Assembly (NCBI GenBank): GCA_019802505.1
Contig: JAFMOC010000003.1
Location: forward strand, 4,654,001-4,718,000
From: Corydoras sp. C115
Lineage: Eukaryota > Chordata > Actinopteri > Siluriformes > Callichthyidae
DNA: 64,000 nt
Direction: 5' to 3'
Position numbers and translations under genes: made by a program. The notes under the pieces were generated by a model, which was given only the letters and a program-made list of their open reading frames with translations, made no database searches and was not told where the DNA came from. This document shows positions 46,533 to 56,797 of this stretch, in pieces. Position 1 is the first letter of the stretch, and each line of letters begins with the position of its first letter.

Positions 46533-49500
46533 TAATTTAAACTTTTGTGCCATTTAAAACACGTGGCTTCCCCATGACTGAGCTTAGTTAAGCATTGAAT
46601 TTTCAAAGTGCAAAATGTTTTAATGATGATATTAATATCAAATTATCCTAATTGTGACAACGTGGCTGCTGCTTTTGCCTTGAAAAGGTCCTGGATTTTA
46701 TTCTTGAGTTTTTGTTGAGAAATTTTAATGTTCTATCACATCTACAATAAATTTTATCTGGATGCTCTGGTTTCCATTTAAAGGCCTTATCCACACACCT
46801 TCACAATCAAACACTATTTTAACTACTTTAAACACTATATTTAGAGTTTATGTTGCAGTTTTTTAATTGGTTAAAGAAAATACAATAACCAAGTAACAAA
46901 TCAAGTAAAAATCAAAAGGAAGCAAAAACTAAATAAGGGTCAGAATTGGTGGGGAGAGTTTATAATTCATATTTTATTAACAAGCAAATTTAAGTGATCT
47001 TTAAAAAAAATACCAATTATTGGATATTCCTGTCTAAGATAACTCAAAACGATACTAAAACAGTCATCTTGCATGTTTATGTTTTGGTTTGGCTGTGTAA
47101 TGACAACAGCACTACCAACAAAGCTCCAATTACTACTGTTATTTTGATAGAATCAGGTTTCCTATGTACTTCAATCTTAATGGAGATTTTTTCATTAATC
47201 ATTTTATCATTAATTGTTCCAATATATAACTATTTTTTTAATTGCCTGGAGTTACCAGCTGGCCAAAGACACCGTCCTCTCCATCATCCAGCAGGTCATA
47301 GTTTTGCTGTACGTTAGGGCGCAGTCGGTTTCTCTGTGGCTCTGGCTGAGGTAAGCTTTTTTTTTCTTCCTCACACCACTGTATTAGTGAGGTTTGCTGC
47401 TTTGCCTCTGCAACACACACATGCACACACAAATAAGGACATAGACACACAAACCCACTTGAAGGGACTACAACCGAGAAAGTAGAATCATTGTTAAAAG
47501 TAAGACGTTTTAGACTTTTTACAGCAGTGTAACTTTTTTTTTTACTTTTTGAGAAAACAAGCAATATTTTAAACAAGCTCACCATTTTGCATCTCCTTTT
47601 TATATTTGGCCATATCTGCGTTTATGTACCCCGTAGTTCTCAAAATGTCCTCCAAAAAAAGTTGCTTGATTTCAAAAGGGCGTCCTTTTACTAATACAAC
47701 AGGAAGATTAAAGTTTAGGTTAACATAAAAATTTGACAATTTTATCACTGTATCAAGCAATAAATCTGATGACAAAAACTTGTGCCACAAGTGGAGAACA
47801 TTATCACTTTACAGCACATGATATTCTAAACCATTCCAGATTGCATAAAACATAATACAAAAACATGTTTCATAACATATTTAATATTATCAACTGCTGT
47901 AAGAGACATTGGTTCCTAATTATATTTTACATTTTACTTACTGTGAATGATTGGACAATTGCCAAAGTATCTGGTGAAAAGGTCCACATCAAGAGCAGCA
48001 CTGGAGAGGATGAGCTTCAAAGAGGGTATTTTCAGAAGCAGGTCTCGCAGCTTGATTAGTAGGAAATCTGTTAGGCCATCTCGTTCATGAACCTCATCCT
48101 AAAATTAACAAGACCAGAGAAGTGGATTCTAAACAGTTTCATAATCTAATCAATTTTTCAGTGTTACCAAGTATTTGAATCCTTGTTGAATCATGAGCAA
48201 TATCTCATATTATTTTCCGCATAATCCTACACTATGAACTAGGGTCACAGAGAGCTTCCCCATGCCTATCCAGGGAAGAACACTTCAGGTGCTGTGCAAA
48301 TACACCCAAGACAGGGTCTCTAAGCAATATGTAAAGACAAAAGATTGAATTTTACTTCTGAAACTCAAATATTTTTTTATCTTCATGATAAAAAATACTA
48401 AGTTGATACTAAGTTAAATAAATTTGCAATGTGGACAAAATAGGAGATTAGATTAGTTACACTAATATATCTTAGTTTTAACTGTAGTGCCTCTAAGCTT
48501 ACACCAGGTGGCATATTTTCCCCTTTAACTCAGTACAAACAGCATACAAAGCGGTTGATTGTGGTTTCACATTCACTCTGATTGTGGATGGTGATAAAGG
48601 AGAGACACCAGATCGGTGGGAATTAGTCATGACTAAATATTAGTAGTAAAATGAGATAAAAGTTGTTACTTTCTACAAGCCTGCTGTAATTACTGCCAGG
48701 GTTAATCTAAATTATCAGTATTATAATGTTCAAACAACTGACAGATACAAGTCACATAAATCGTTTACTATTATACATATATACATATTACTATTAAATA
48801 CTGACTTGGTGCATACATACCACTATGACATGTGTGACAGTAGAGAGCACAGCATCTCCAGCCATTAGTGTCCTGAGAAGCACACCACTTGTGCAGATAG
48901 TCAGCAAGGTTTTAGGAGAAACACTAAATAAAAACATAAGAGTTACCATTAAAAGTGTTCTAAACAGGGAAGCATGGTAGCTTAGTGTTTAGCACTTTTG
49001 CCTCTCAGCACTGGGCGTCCTGATTCAAATCCCAATTTGGGTGCAGTTTTCATGATCTCCAGATTCTCCCATTTCCTCTCACAGTCCAAAAACATGAATT
49101 TAAGTTAAATTGGCTGCTCTGAACTGCCCCTATATAGTCTGTGTGCCCAGCAATAGATTGGTGCCCTGTCCATTTCCACATTTCCACATGTCCACATGTC
49201 CATCCAAACTTTTTGTAATGTAATATTATAAATGGAAGGATGGATGGTTTGGTTGTAGAGTCAATATTTGTGCCAATAATCAACATTATTTCAATATAAT
49301 TATGGCTGCCAACAATTTTAAAAGCAGAATAATTATGACAATAGTGTACATAGTGACCAGGTGAGAATGAAGACCGGAGAACATTTACCAAGCTTGTGCT
49401 TGGCACATTTACCAAGCACAGGAGTGTGTTTTATTAACATTGAAATACAAATGTTGCCTGGTGGAATATCATTACGAACAGTACCTAGCAACACAAAACC

Positions 49501-52500
49501 TGACATCCAATCTGAACCTCTTTTGTTTGTGGTACTGAACTATATTTCCGCTATGACTGGTCCTTTGGATTCAACTGTTGTTACTGATCATAAAGTAAAA
49601 CTTGAGTGGATTATTATTGGAATAATTGGGTAAACAAACCACAGAGGTGTGGACTGAGGGTTTAATTAAGAGAATACATCATGTAACAAGAGCTGTTCCA
49701 GTTCAGATTGCTTACGTGCTCTCCAGTCGGATCTGGTAACCAATGGTCTGGCCGATGGTCTCTCCTCTTTCTGCTGCAACTCTCTCTGCCACAGCAATGG
49801 CTGCCAGCCTTCTGGGCTGTGTACAGAAGATCCTGCAGGGGATTTTGTTCAAGGTGCAGTCATCAAGTAGAAACTGAGGAATCTTCCGACAAATGCAGAG
49901 AGATTTTAGTGCAAGTGTTCCGTTTCAAAAACTGTTAAGTATAATTAAATAGCATAAATATAATTATCTGCTTTAAAGAAAATAAATGTTTTAATCTATG
50001 ATGGGAATTAAGGTTAATTGTGTTGTGCCAGTTCTGTGAAAAAAGAAGAAATATCAAGACTATTTAAGCTGAAACTAATTTATCTTTTATCATTTCCATT
50101 ACAATACATATTCCTTACCTGAGTGGTTTTCCCTGAACCCGTTTCACCCACGATCAGCACCACCTGGTTCTTTTTGATGGTTGAGACAATCTCCTCCTGA
50201 CGCTCAAAGACAGGCAGGGCTCTCCGAAAACACTCTAGCTCAGATACACCCTTCCTTGAAGGCACCTGAGGAACTCCTTTATTCAAACGCCCACTTGTCC
50301 TATTCTTGTCTGCTCCACCATCTGAAATAATGCATTACAATAAAGCGTCAATATTATCTCACCCACATGATCAAGCAATGCAAGTTCAAATAACAGTTCC
50401 ATGACATGAAGAAAAACACATTCCACATCTAAAAAAAAATAGCAGAAAGCACTATATAAATTTAAGTAAGACCCAATGAATGAATATAAATATTTTTATT
50501 GTTGGTCCTAGGGTTGATTTCTAGATAAGTGTACTGGGAGAAGATGTTTTTTGTGTGCATGTTCTCCTCATGTCTATGTGGGTTTCTGTACATCTACAAA
50601 CAGACGAACTAAAGTTTACCCAGGTGTGAATGTATGTGTCTGTACTGGCATACTGTCAATAGTGTTCCCATGTTTTTGCAAAAACTTAAATCAGCTTGCA
50701 ACCTTAATTAAGATGATCAGTTTAGATTTGATTTGATTAGTGTTTGTCACATTAAACACCGACTTTGAAATTAAGTCATGGTAGGGATTGTAAAATAATT
50801 TAAACAACAACTTTAACAACAACTTTATATTTTTTTGAAAGGATCATACTTAATTGATGAGAGTTAAAAATTATCAGTGTCTTTCAGTGCAAAAAAGTAT
50901 AACTTTTATTTCTGATGTCATCTTACAGTATTTTCTTTGGTATACTGCCAGGTAGGGGTTATTTTTAGTATGCAGGTCTTATGTGTTCTATCGTGCATCT
51001 TGTATACAATATGTCATAAGTTAAAAAATAATTAACTCACAAAGCAGTCAACTGATTGTAAACTTTGGTAAAAAGTAACATACTCCAGGACATGAACATA
51101 CAAATACTATTATAAAAGGTAAACATTTTTTAAACATAACTGATAGTTTATAGCAGCATCTATAATAAAGTAAACTTGTACTATTATTTTTACACATGCA
51201 ATAGACAATTATTTTATCTATTTAGGAGATTTCTAGAATAGAATATAGTATAGGCTAGGGGTGAGCTGCAATATTCGCTGATTCGACGATTCGATTCGGA
51301 GAACCGTAGTCGACTAGGAACCTCATAGTCGAATGTACCATTTTGACCACATGGGGGTGCCCATGGCTGCTGCTAAGCATTAGTTTTTACATGAAATGTC
51401 TTTGTTTTCGTTATATATATAGCCTTTTGTCAAATAAAATCATCCTAATTTCTGTTAATATTTTTTAAAATGATGTCCAGAAAAAAGTCCAGAACGGGGA
51501 TCCCATTTACGGTGCTCTAGAAAAACAAGTAAAATATAAAAAAAAACTTTTTTAAAAACCACGCTTATAGCGCCATCTTGTGGTGAAATTTTAACTGATT
51601 CGACTATCAGTCGACTATTGGGAAAATCTGACGAATCAGATTCGACTATGAAAATCCTTAGTTGAAGACACCCCTAGTATAGGCATCGATATAGAACAAG
51701 ATGCAAAAAGTATGAAATATTGAACATATTGATGATTTTCTTAAACCATTGGATGTTTGTATTAATTTTTTTTGTTCTATTAACATGACACAAATGTATT
51801 CAACACATCAGCTGATAGATAAGCTCTGAAAGTTGAAAACACTCTCATTGAAGTGTGTGTGTGGGGGTGCATTTCTGTTTTAACATCGGAATGTAAATAT
51901 GCTGATTTGGATCACATACCTCTATATACAATTTCTAGTTAAAAATGCTCACCATGAGTTTCAGGAGAGTTGGCTAGCCCTCGCTCGGTGCGTGGAAGCA
52001 GGTCTGCACGTTCCTTATTAGTGATAGGAAATCTTTGCATCAGGTGTCTTGCTATATGCTTGGAATTGCGGGTCAGGTTAAAGGTCATAATAGACTGAGC
52101 TGCCTCCAAGCCATCCTTTTTTCTTACAGTAATGTACCGTTTAAAGCCTTTTCTATAAGAAAAAAAACAAAAAAAAAAACATACACAAACATGGTCCATT
52201 GTGGTCATTATTAAAAAATAAAACATTCTCTATTGAGAACTCTGAAGGCCTAGGTCCATGTGCTTACCCTTTGCTTTTTGTAATATGGCCTAAGGACTGA
52301 GCAAGCCGATGAACAAATGCTCTTTCAATGCTGGTAAACGAAGAAGGGAACTCCGTCTCTGTAAGACAGAACAATTAAATAAGAATTTTCTGCAGTATCA
52401 GTAGTTATAATGTCCCTGAAATAATAGACATTAATGTAATACACATTAGTTCAAAAGTTTACATTTATGCAACAACATAAAACAAGTCCAAAAATGAATT

Positions 52501-54086
52501 TAAGGTAAATGAATTAACCTTTAAATTGCCATATATAGAGTGTGTGTGTGTGTGTGTGTGTGCGCCCAGCGATAGATTGGTGCCCTGTATTGGGTGCATC
52601 TTCCCAGCACCTGAAACTTTACTTAAATACTAAGTACGAATCAACTTACTTAAAAGTTCTCATAATCAACAACTAATCGTCAAGTAACTTAGCCTAATTC
52701 CATCAAAAATACCGACCACATGTAATGTAACAACTTGCAAATTGTTCCCAACTTTTTGGCCAATACTTTTGGCCAGCACTGTGTATATACATATATATAC
52801 TGTATATGTGTGTATATACACACACACACACACACACACAGCTCAAAAAAATAAAGGGAACACTTAACACAATATAAGTCCAAGTAAATCAAACTTCTGT
52901 GAAATCAAACTGTCCACTTAGGAAGCAACACTGATTTACCATCAATTTCACATGCTGTTGTGCAAATGGAATAGACAACAGGTGAAAATTTTTGGCAATT
53001 AGCAAGACACACTCAATAAAGGAGTGGTTCTGCAGGTGGACCACAGATCACTTCTCAGTACCGGTGTTTTCTGGCAAAAACCCAGCAGTAGGACCGCTAC
53101 CTCCACCTTTGTGCAAGGAGGAACAGGAGGAGCACTGCCAGAGTCCTGCAAAATGACCTGCAGCAGGCCGCAAATGTGCATGTGTCTGCACAAACGGTTA
53201 GAAACCGACTCCATGAGGATGGCATGAGGGCCCGACGTCCACAGATGGGGGTTGTGCTCACAGACCAACACCATGCAGGACGCTTGGCATTTGCCAGAGA
53301 ACACCAGGAAAGCAGGTTCACACTGAGCACGTGACAGAGTCTGGAGAAGCTGCCTGCAACATCCTTCAGCATGACAGGTTTGGCAGTGGGTCAATAATGG
53401 TGTGGGGTGGAGGTCTCCATGTGCTCGCCAGAGGTAGCCAGACTGCCATTAGGTATCGAGATGAGATCCTCAGACCTTTGTGAGACCATATGCTGGTGCG
53501 GTTGGCCCTGGGTTCCTCCTAATGCAGAACAATGCTAGACCTCATGTGGCTGGAGTCTGTCAGCAGTTCCAGCAAGATGAAGGCATTGAAGCTCTAGACT
53601 GGCCTGCCCATTCCCCAGACCTGAATCCAATTGAGCATATCCGGGAGGTCATACAGGCACATGGAGGCCACACACAATACTGAGTGTCATTTTGACTTGT
53701 TTTAAGGACATAACATCAAAATTGTTTTTTTCACTTGAATTTTGTGTGTGACTCCAAATCCAGGCCTCCATTGGTTAATAAATTTGATTTTCATTGATGA
53801 TTTAGGTGTGATTTTGTTGTCAGCACATTCAACTTTGTACAGAACAAAGTATTTAATGAGAATATTTCATTCATTCAGATCTAGGATGTGTTATTTAAGT
53901 GTTCCCTTTATTTTTTTTGAGCAGTGTATATACATATATATATATATATACATACATACAGTAAATGTATTGTTTTTGTCCACATACACACACACATACA
54001 CAACAACCGATGCTCTTGTTCTTTACAAATACCACAAGCAAACAAACAAAAACAAACACAAGCAAACTACTAAATTTGTGTGTGTA

Positions 54087-54132
<46 letters not shown>

Positions 54133-54361
54133 TACATATTTAAAAATATATATACATATTAATACTCCTACACAACTGAAATCTAATAAAATTTTGAATA
54201 AAAAAAAGAAAGTATTCCAGGATATTTACTTACGCACCTTTCATATCACTGTAATGAAACCTCTCTAGGGCGATATTCACTGCAATTCTGACTTCTTCAT
54301 CAACCCTGATGTCTTTCAGCCCCTTTGCTTTTAATGAACCAGACTGCTTTGGTCGGGACAT
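28703..54361 (-). CDS. ythdc2: YTH domain-containing 3'-5' RNA helicase YTHDC2
   Basis: YTHDC2 is a cytoplasmic m6A reader and DEAH-box RNA helicase that drives the switch from mitosis to meiosis in germ cells; it works with MEIOC and XRN1. Coding exons in transcript order: 54361-54238, 52358-52268, 52152-51953, 50321-50119, 49882-49716, 48923-48821, 48098-47942, 47690-47583, 47407-47256, 46093-45958, 45855-45729, 44572-44507, 43895-43717, 42527-42431, 40993-40906, 40830-40750, 40660-40578, 40199-40094, 39492-39373, 39073-38801, 38662-38536, 38289-38084, 36130-35935, 35307-35195, 33701-33412, 32680-32497, 31959-31786, 30888-30706, 28774-28703. Together they make 4206 bases, 1401 residues plus stop, without any frame break (human 1430). 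Order of domains: R3H, DEAH RecA1, ankyrin insert, RecA2, HA2 and OB folds, YTH. All junctions are GT-AG except one GC-AG. Confidence 0.96.
31151..31347 (-). mobile_element. SINE family C copy (tRNA-derived)
   Basis: On the minus strand it starts with GTGGTAGCTCAGTGGTTAGG (A box) and GGTTCAAATCC (B box). It ends with the fish-wide tail motif GTAAGTCGCTTTGGATAAAA. It lies in ythdc2 intron 27-28 region beside a (TA)n tract. Confidence 0.85.
31348..31381. repeat. (TA)n microsatellite
   Basis: About 34 bases of TA repeat that separate the SINE C and SINE D copies. Confidence 0.9.
31394..31620 (+). mobile_element. SINE family D copy
   Basis: Head GGCATGGTGGTTAAGTGATT and B box AGTTCGAATCCC are followed by a different body (GGGCATCCTCCATAAAAC, CTGTGGCGACCCCTAAATAA) and an A-rich tail with GAAAGAAG. 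It shares only the tRNA-like head with family A. Confidence 0.7.
34389..34935 (+). mobile_element. SINE family C copy split by a SINE A insertion
   Basis: Positions 34389-34562 hold the tRNA-like head (GTGCGGTAATTCAGTGGTTAGG) and body (GGTCCTTGAGCAAGGGCCTT). Positions 34886-34935 hold the tail CACTTTGGATAAAAGTATCT with GCTAAATGAC. The family A copy at 34563-34885 sits between them. Confidence 0.85.
34563..34885 (-). mobile_element. SINE family A copy nested in SINE C
   Basis: Runs from (ATCC)n through CCAGGGGAGAACG to the head GGGATTCGAACC and ACGAAGCCACC. It interrupts the family C copy, so it is the younger insertion. Confidence 0.87.
35575..35815 (+). mobile_element. SINE family B copy
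   Basis: tRNA-like head with GGTTAAGTAACCAGC and B box CCGGTTCGATTCCC. A run of 18 C (35667-35684) replaces the middle. The tail keeps GCTGCCCACCGCTCCGGGC, GTTTCACTGCA and GATGGGTTAAA. Confidence 0.82.
36280..37952 (+). mobile_element. Tc1-like transposon, complete ends, dead transposase
   Basis: Inverted repeats begin CAGTCATAGGCACCCCTATT at 36280 and end in the complement (CATATGACTG) at 37952, with TA on both sides, the Tc1/mariner target. The transposase starts at 36667 ([10 protein letters not shown]), is broken by a frameshift and stop near 36780-36800, then is open from 36884. It keeps the DD34E motifs [13 protein letters not shown] and [11 protein letters not shown]. An in-frame TGA at 37565 stands where the following PPNLTELE shows the protein should continue; it probably arose by CGA to TGA decay. 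The element lies in the intron between ythdc2 exons 22 and 23. Confidence 0.92.
38084..43895 (-). other. ythdc2: ythdc2 exons 13-22: RecA2, HA2 and OB-fold
   Basis: Exon 14 has motif IV region [10 protein letters not shown]. Exon 16 has motif [12 protein letters not shown]. Exons 17-18 give motif VI QRKGRAGRC across a splice junction. Exons 19-21 are the helicase-associated domain ([28 protein letters not shown]). Exon 22 starts the OB-fold ([14 protein letters not shown] to VRFHPTSVL). Confidence 0.92.
43040..43381 (+). mobile_element. SINE family A, full-length copy
   Basis: Head GGCGGCACGGTGGCTTAGTG and B box TCGGTTCGAATCC are intact, tail is (GAAT)n. AATAATATAAAATA is repeated at 43026-43039 and 43382-43395, a perfect 14-base target duplication, showing LINE-type retroposition. 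Confidence 0.93.
44507..46093 (-). other. ythdc2: ythdc2 exons 10-12: ankyrin insert
   Basis: Exons 11 and 12 encode the two ankyrin repeats placed between the helicase lobes, the hallmark of YTHDC2: [18 protein letters not shown] followed by [11 protein letters not shown] and [19 protein letters not shown]. Exon 10 is the helical lead-in with [16 protein letters not shown]. Confidence 0.9.
44771..45180 (-). repeat. Possible DNA transposon relic
   Basis: A stretch with ATGATCTGCTGTGATTTTGG, CACTCTTCTTCCAG, TTCCTATTGGGTC and ATCAGGACTC resembles antisense transposase remnants common in fish. There are no clear ends and no usable frame. Low confidence. Confidence 0.3.
46439..46531. repeat. (TA)n microsatellite
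   Basis: About 93 bases of TA repeat in ythdc2 intron 9, the longest tract in the window. Confidence 0.97.
47256..48923 (-). other. ythdc2: ythdc2 exons 6-9: DEAH motif and RecA1 end
   Basis: Exon 6 ends after THVIV and exon 7 starts with motif II DEVHERD. Exon 7 also holds motif III as SSAALD, the variant usual in this family. Exon 8 carries the conserved GRPF and [11 protein letters not shown]. Exon 9 is the variable linker that precedes [12 protein letters not shown]. Confidence 0.92.
48225..48322 (-). mobile_element. SINE family A fragment
   Basis: Only the 3' third remains (ACTAGGGTCACAG, CCCCATGCCTATCCAGGGA, ACACCCAAGACAGG). It lies in ythdc2 intron 6. Confidence 0.65.
48967..49175 (+). 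mobile_element. SINE family A, old copy
   Basis: A diverged head (GCATGGTAGCTTAGTGTTTA) and B box (CTGATTCAAATCCC) are followed by a shortened body; the 3' tail is lost. It lies in ythdc2 intron 5. Confidence 0.7.
49716..52358 (-). other. ythdc2: ythdc2 exons 2-5: R3H region and helicase Walker A
   Basis: Exons 2-3 encode the N-terminal nucleic-acid-binding R3H region ([36 protein letters not shown]). Exon 4 ends in the ATP-binding motif [11 protein letters not shown]. Exon 5 carries IPQFLLDDC and motif Ia [15 protein letters not shown]. The exon 5 acceptor (GTCGGAAG) has a weak pyrimidine tract. Confidence 0.92.
51256..51676. mobile_element. Non-autonomous hAT element (MITE)
   Basis: The 421-bp element has short terminal inverted repeats TAGGGGTG and CACCCCTA and is flanked by a perfect 8-base duplication GTATAGGC (51248-51255 and 51677-51684), the signature of hAT transposases. 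Inside both ends lie repeated GATTCGACTAT-type motifs in opposite orientation, probable transposase-binding sites. There is no open frame of note. It lies in ythdc2 intron 3. Confidence 0.92.
52535..52612 (+). mobile_element. SINE family A fragment
   Basis: Internal segment only: ATATAGAGTGTGTGTG, GCCCAGCGATAGATTGGTGC and CTTCCCAGCACCTGAAAC. Confidence 0.65.
52836..53926 (+). mobile_element. Tc1-like relic flanked by microsatellites
   Basis: Inverted ends GCTCAAAAAAATAAAGGGAA (52841) and its complement TTCCCTTTATTTTTTTTGAG (53902) bound about 1.1 kb. Between them is a decayed transposase with fragments [14 protein letters not shown] and [19 protein letters not shown], then [15 protein letters not shown], that is the last Asp and Glu motifs. 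Several frame breaks are present. (CA)n lies against the left end and (TA)n against the right end. It is in ythdc2 intron 1-2 of the coding exons. Confidence 0.85.
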
Positions 54362-54552
54362 GATGCCTTTTAAAGAAAGGAAAACAAAACGACTGCAACT
54401 TACAACAACTGGTGCTCTTGTTCATTACAAATACCACAAAAAAAACACACACAAGCAAGCTACTAATTGTAACTAGTAAAATACACGATGATAATATAAA
54501 CAGAAATTGCCTGAGAGAACACTTAAGAAAATTCTAAAAACAAGTTTGAATG

Positions 54553-54693
54553 ATGGCCCAGCGATGGATTGGCACCCTGTCCTGGGTCTATCTGCCCAGC
54601 GCCCGAGATGTTCTCCCCTGGATGGGCATGGGGAACCCCACCACGACCCTAATAGAGGATAAAGCGGGAGATAATGAATGAATGAATGAAAAG
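54553..54693 (+). mobile_element. SINE family A, 5'-truncated copy
   Basis: Starts at GGCCCAGCGATGGATTGGCA and runs to the (GAAT)n tail. The 3' half is nearly the family consensus. Confidence 0.8.
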
Positions 54694-54751
54694 TTTGAAT
54701 GATTTTATAATGATGCAGTAAATGCAGTAGTTAAATGTAATTAAAAGTAGG

Positions 54752-55082
54752 GTGGCACGGTTGCTTAGTGATTGGCATGTTCTCCTCTCAGCGCTGGGAA
54801 TCCAGTTTCTAATCTGTTCTCGTCACTTTCCACGTTCTCCAGGTTTCCTCCGGATTCTCATTTCCTTCCAGTCTGACAACATGATTCAAGGTGAATTGGC
54901 CGTTCTGATATTGCCCCTATAACCTGTCTGTATGCGCCCAGTGATAGATTGGCACCCTGTCCTTGGTGTGTATCCCCCCCTCCCCCCGACTAAAACGTTC
55001 TCCCCTTACATGGAGAACACCCCCCCGACCAATATATATATATATATATATATATAAGCTTAAGAGGAAGGTAAAGAATGGA
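54752..55082 (+). mobile_element. SINE family A, diverged copy
   Basis: Head GGTGGCACGGTTGCTTAGTG is clear, the B box is damaged, and C-rich runs and a (TA)13 tract at 55032-55056 interrupt the 3' end. Confidence 0.75.
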
Positions 55083-55446
55083 TGTTTAAAAGTGAAAATT
55101 GGGAAAAGAAACTTTTTGGAAAATGTACTCTTATTAATTAATAATCAATTTAGCACATGTTGTTAAGATAATGGAAGGTCTAACTGGCGGCACTAAAGGT
55201 ATATGAAGATAAATTTCATTTTAAATTAGTATTTTCTAGAGCCTTGTGGTAAAACTCTTAACTAGCGTATTTAACTCATGCTAGCTCGTTTTAAATGCTA
55301 CCTCGTCAACAGTGACAAGGATTCGAATTACGCAGTCTCCCTGTTAGGAGCTACAAAAGATATTCATAACAACGAATCGCTAAATTGGTATTTCACTCTT
55401 TACTTACAGCCTACTCTCAGTTGCTTGTGCTACGACGCCGGCTAGC

Positions 55447-55674
55447 ATGAATACCTTTGTCCTACCGCGTGTCCAAACATATTACACACAAAGTGCACTT
55501 GGTATGTTTGCAGGTCATTACATCACATCCTACGAAGTGTACCTAAAAAGGGAGGGATTTGAGATTTACGGTTCCTGTTTGAGACGCAGCTTATTCTCTA
55601 GGTACAAAAAAGTCGAAATCCCATTGGTTGATGATTCGGAGCCAACAGAGGCATCAAAAGTGTTAAAATATTGA
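55447..55674 (+). CDS. Unrecognised small ORF beside the ythdc2 promoter
   Basis: A 75-codon frame starts 39 bases beyond the proposed donor of the ythdc2 non-coding first exon and runs divergently from ythdc2. The protein begins MNTFVLPRVQTYYTQ and contains EVYLKREGFEIYG; I do not recognise it. It has no visible signal peptide, membrane segment or known motif. It may be antisense to the ythdc2 leader, or simply a chance frame in a CpG-richer promoter region. Not supported as a gene without expression data. Confidence 0.18.
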   Translation: MNTFVLPRVQTYYTQSALGMFAGHYITSYEVYLKREGFEIYGSCLRRSLFSRYKKVEIPLVDDSEPTEASKVLKY

Positions 55675-55725
55675 CGTTTATATTTTATTGTTGTATTATT
55701 CGTCATAAAATCTTAAGATAACGAC

Positions 55726-55726
<1 letters not shown>

Positions 55727-55768
<42 letters not shown>
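55727..55768. repeat. (AAT)n microsatellite
   Basis: About 42 bases of AAT repeat without the palindromic switch seen at 20165 and 21982. Confidence 0.9.
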
Positions 55769-55769
<1 letters not shown>

Positions 55770-55770
<1 letters not shown>

Positions 55771-56797
55771 CGTCCTCTTTGGGCTCAGTATAAAAAAAGC
55801 GGTTTTAAATGGTTTTAGAAATGCCTCCATAGTATTCTGAATGTAATTTTTGTTTTAAAAATTGAAAATAAATTATGTTTTGATTACCCCATCACTTCTA
55901 ACATTAATCACTATTCACTTTGGGGAATATGTATGCAATTGTTGCTGCTTAAGCAAAGTCTTACCAGCAACGTTATCTGGTAAAATCAAAGTGTTTAACA
56001 ACTCTTTTAGATTTAAATGTTTTAGTAATTAAGTTATGTTATTTGTTTATGAAGTGAAAATTAGGTGACGCTTGGGTCGGTGCTAAAGCTTATCCCAACA
56101 CTTTTGAGAAACTACAAGTTTGTGGGACTGTGGTGGTAGATCTGATCGTTTGGAGAGAACCAATGTAGACACAGACAGCACATGTAAATTTTACACAGAG
56201 AGCACCTTGCCCATCCATCAGGTTAAATATCATATTTTTTGCCACATTTTGTTATTTTATTCTGGTTATGAGTACTGTATTTCTTAAATAAACTTTTAAT
56301 GCTTTATTTGAGCACCTACCATCAAACATAGAAAACACCACCAAACACTACAAAGATTAATACAAAGATTATCATCAACTTAAAAATAAACATAAATTGT
56401 ACCAATGTTTACTTACTGTTTAGGCCAAAAGAGTTTTATTATTGTGACAGTCAAACAGTCAAACATTTTAGGTGTTCAGCTATTTCCAAAAAAGCAAACA
56501 AGTAACTACATAAAAGAAGCCTGACTAACTAAAGTTCTAAAGTGCAACATATAGACTAGTGTTTCACCATGCTAGTCCTGAACATTATGGAGTTTTCTTC
56601 CAATACACCTGATTAAGCAGAAAGATGTGCTGGACCATGTTACAGAAACACATATTTAAACAAGTTATGATCAAACATTTTTGATCATTTAACTATTCAA
56701 ACTATTTTGATATTTGAAAACAAATAATATAGTCTACATACATATTAAATATTTAGGTTACAGTGCACAGTTTCTAGATTTCACATATGACTATATC
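55770..56797. other. Spacer between ythdc2 and gsc2
   Basis: AT-rich sequence without open frames or clear repeats. The end near 56797 must contain the 3' UTR of the homeobox gene. Confidence 0.5.

Larger units (their letters stand above)
54366..55408 (-). other. ythdc2: Probable ythdc2 5' UTR intron
   Basis: On the minus strand a strong acceptor, a pyrimidine-rich run ending TTTAAAAG, ends five bases before the start codon. A good donor GTAAGT sits at 55407 after TAGGCT in a CpG-richer stretch. This suggests a non-coding first exon ending at 55408 and a 5' UTR intron of about 1 kb that contains two SINE copies. It is an inference from splice signals only. Confidence 0.5.

Noticed and set aside
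53024..53394. Overlapping frames of about 130 codons at 53 kb
   Set aside because: They lie inside the decayed Tc1-like element and are not cellular genes.
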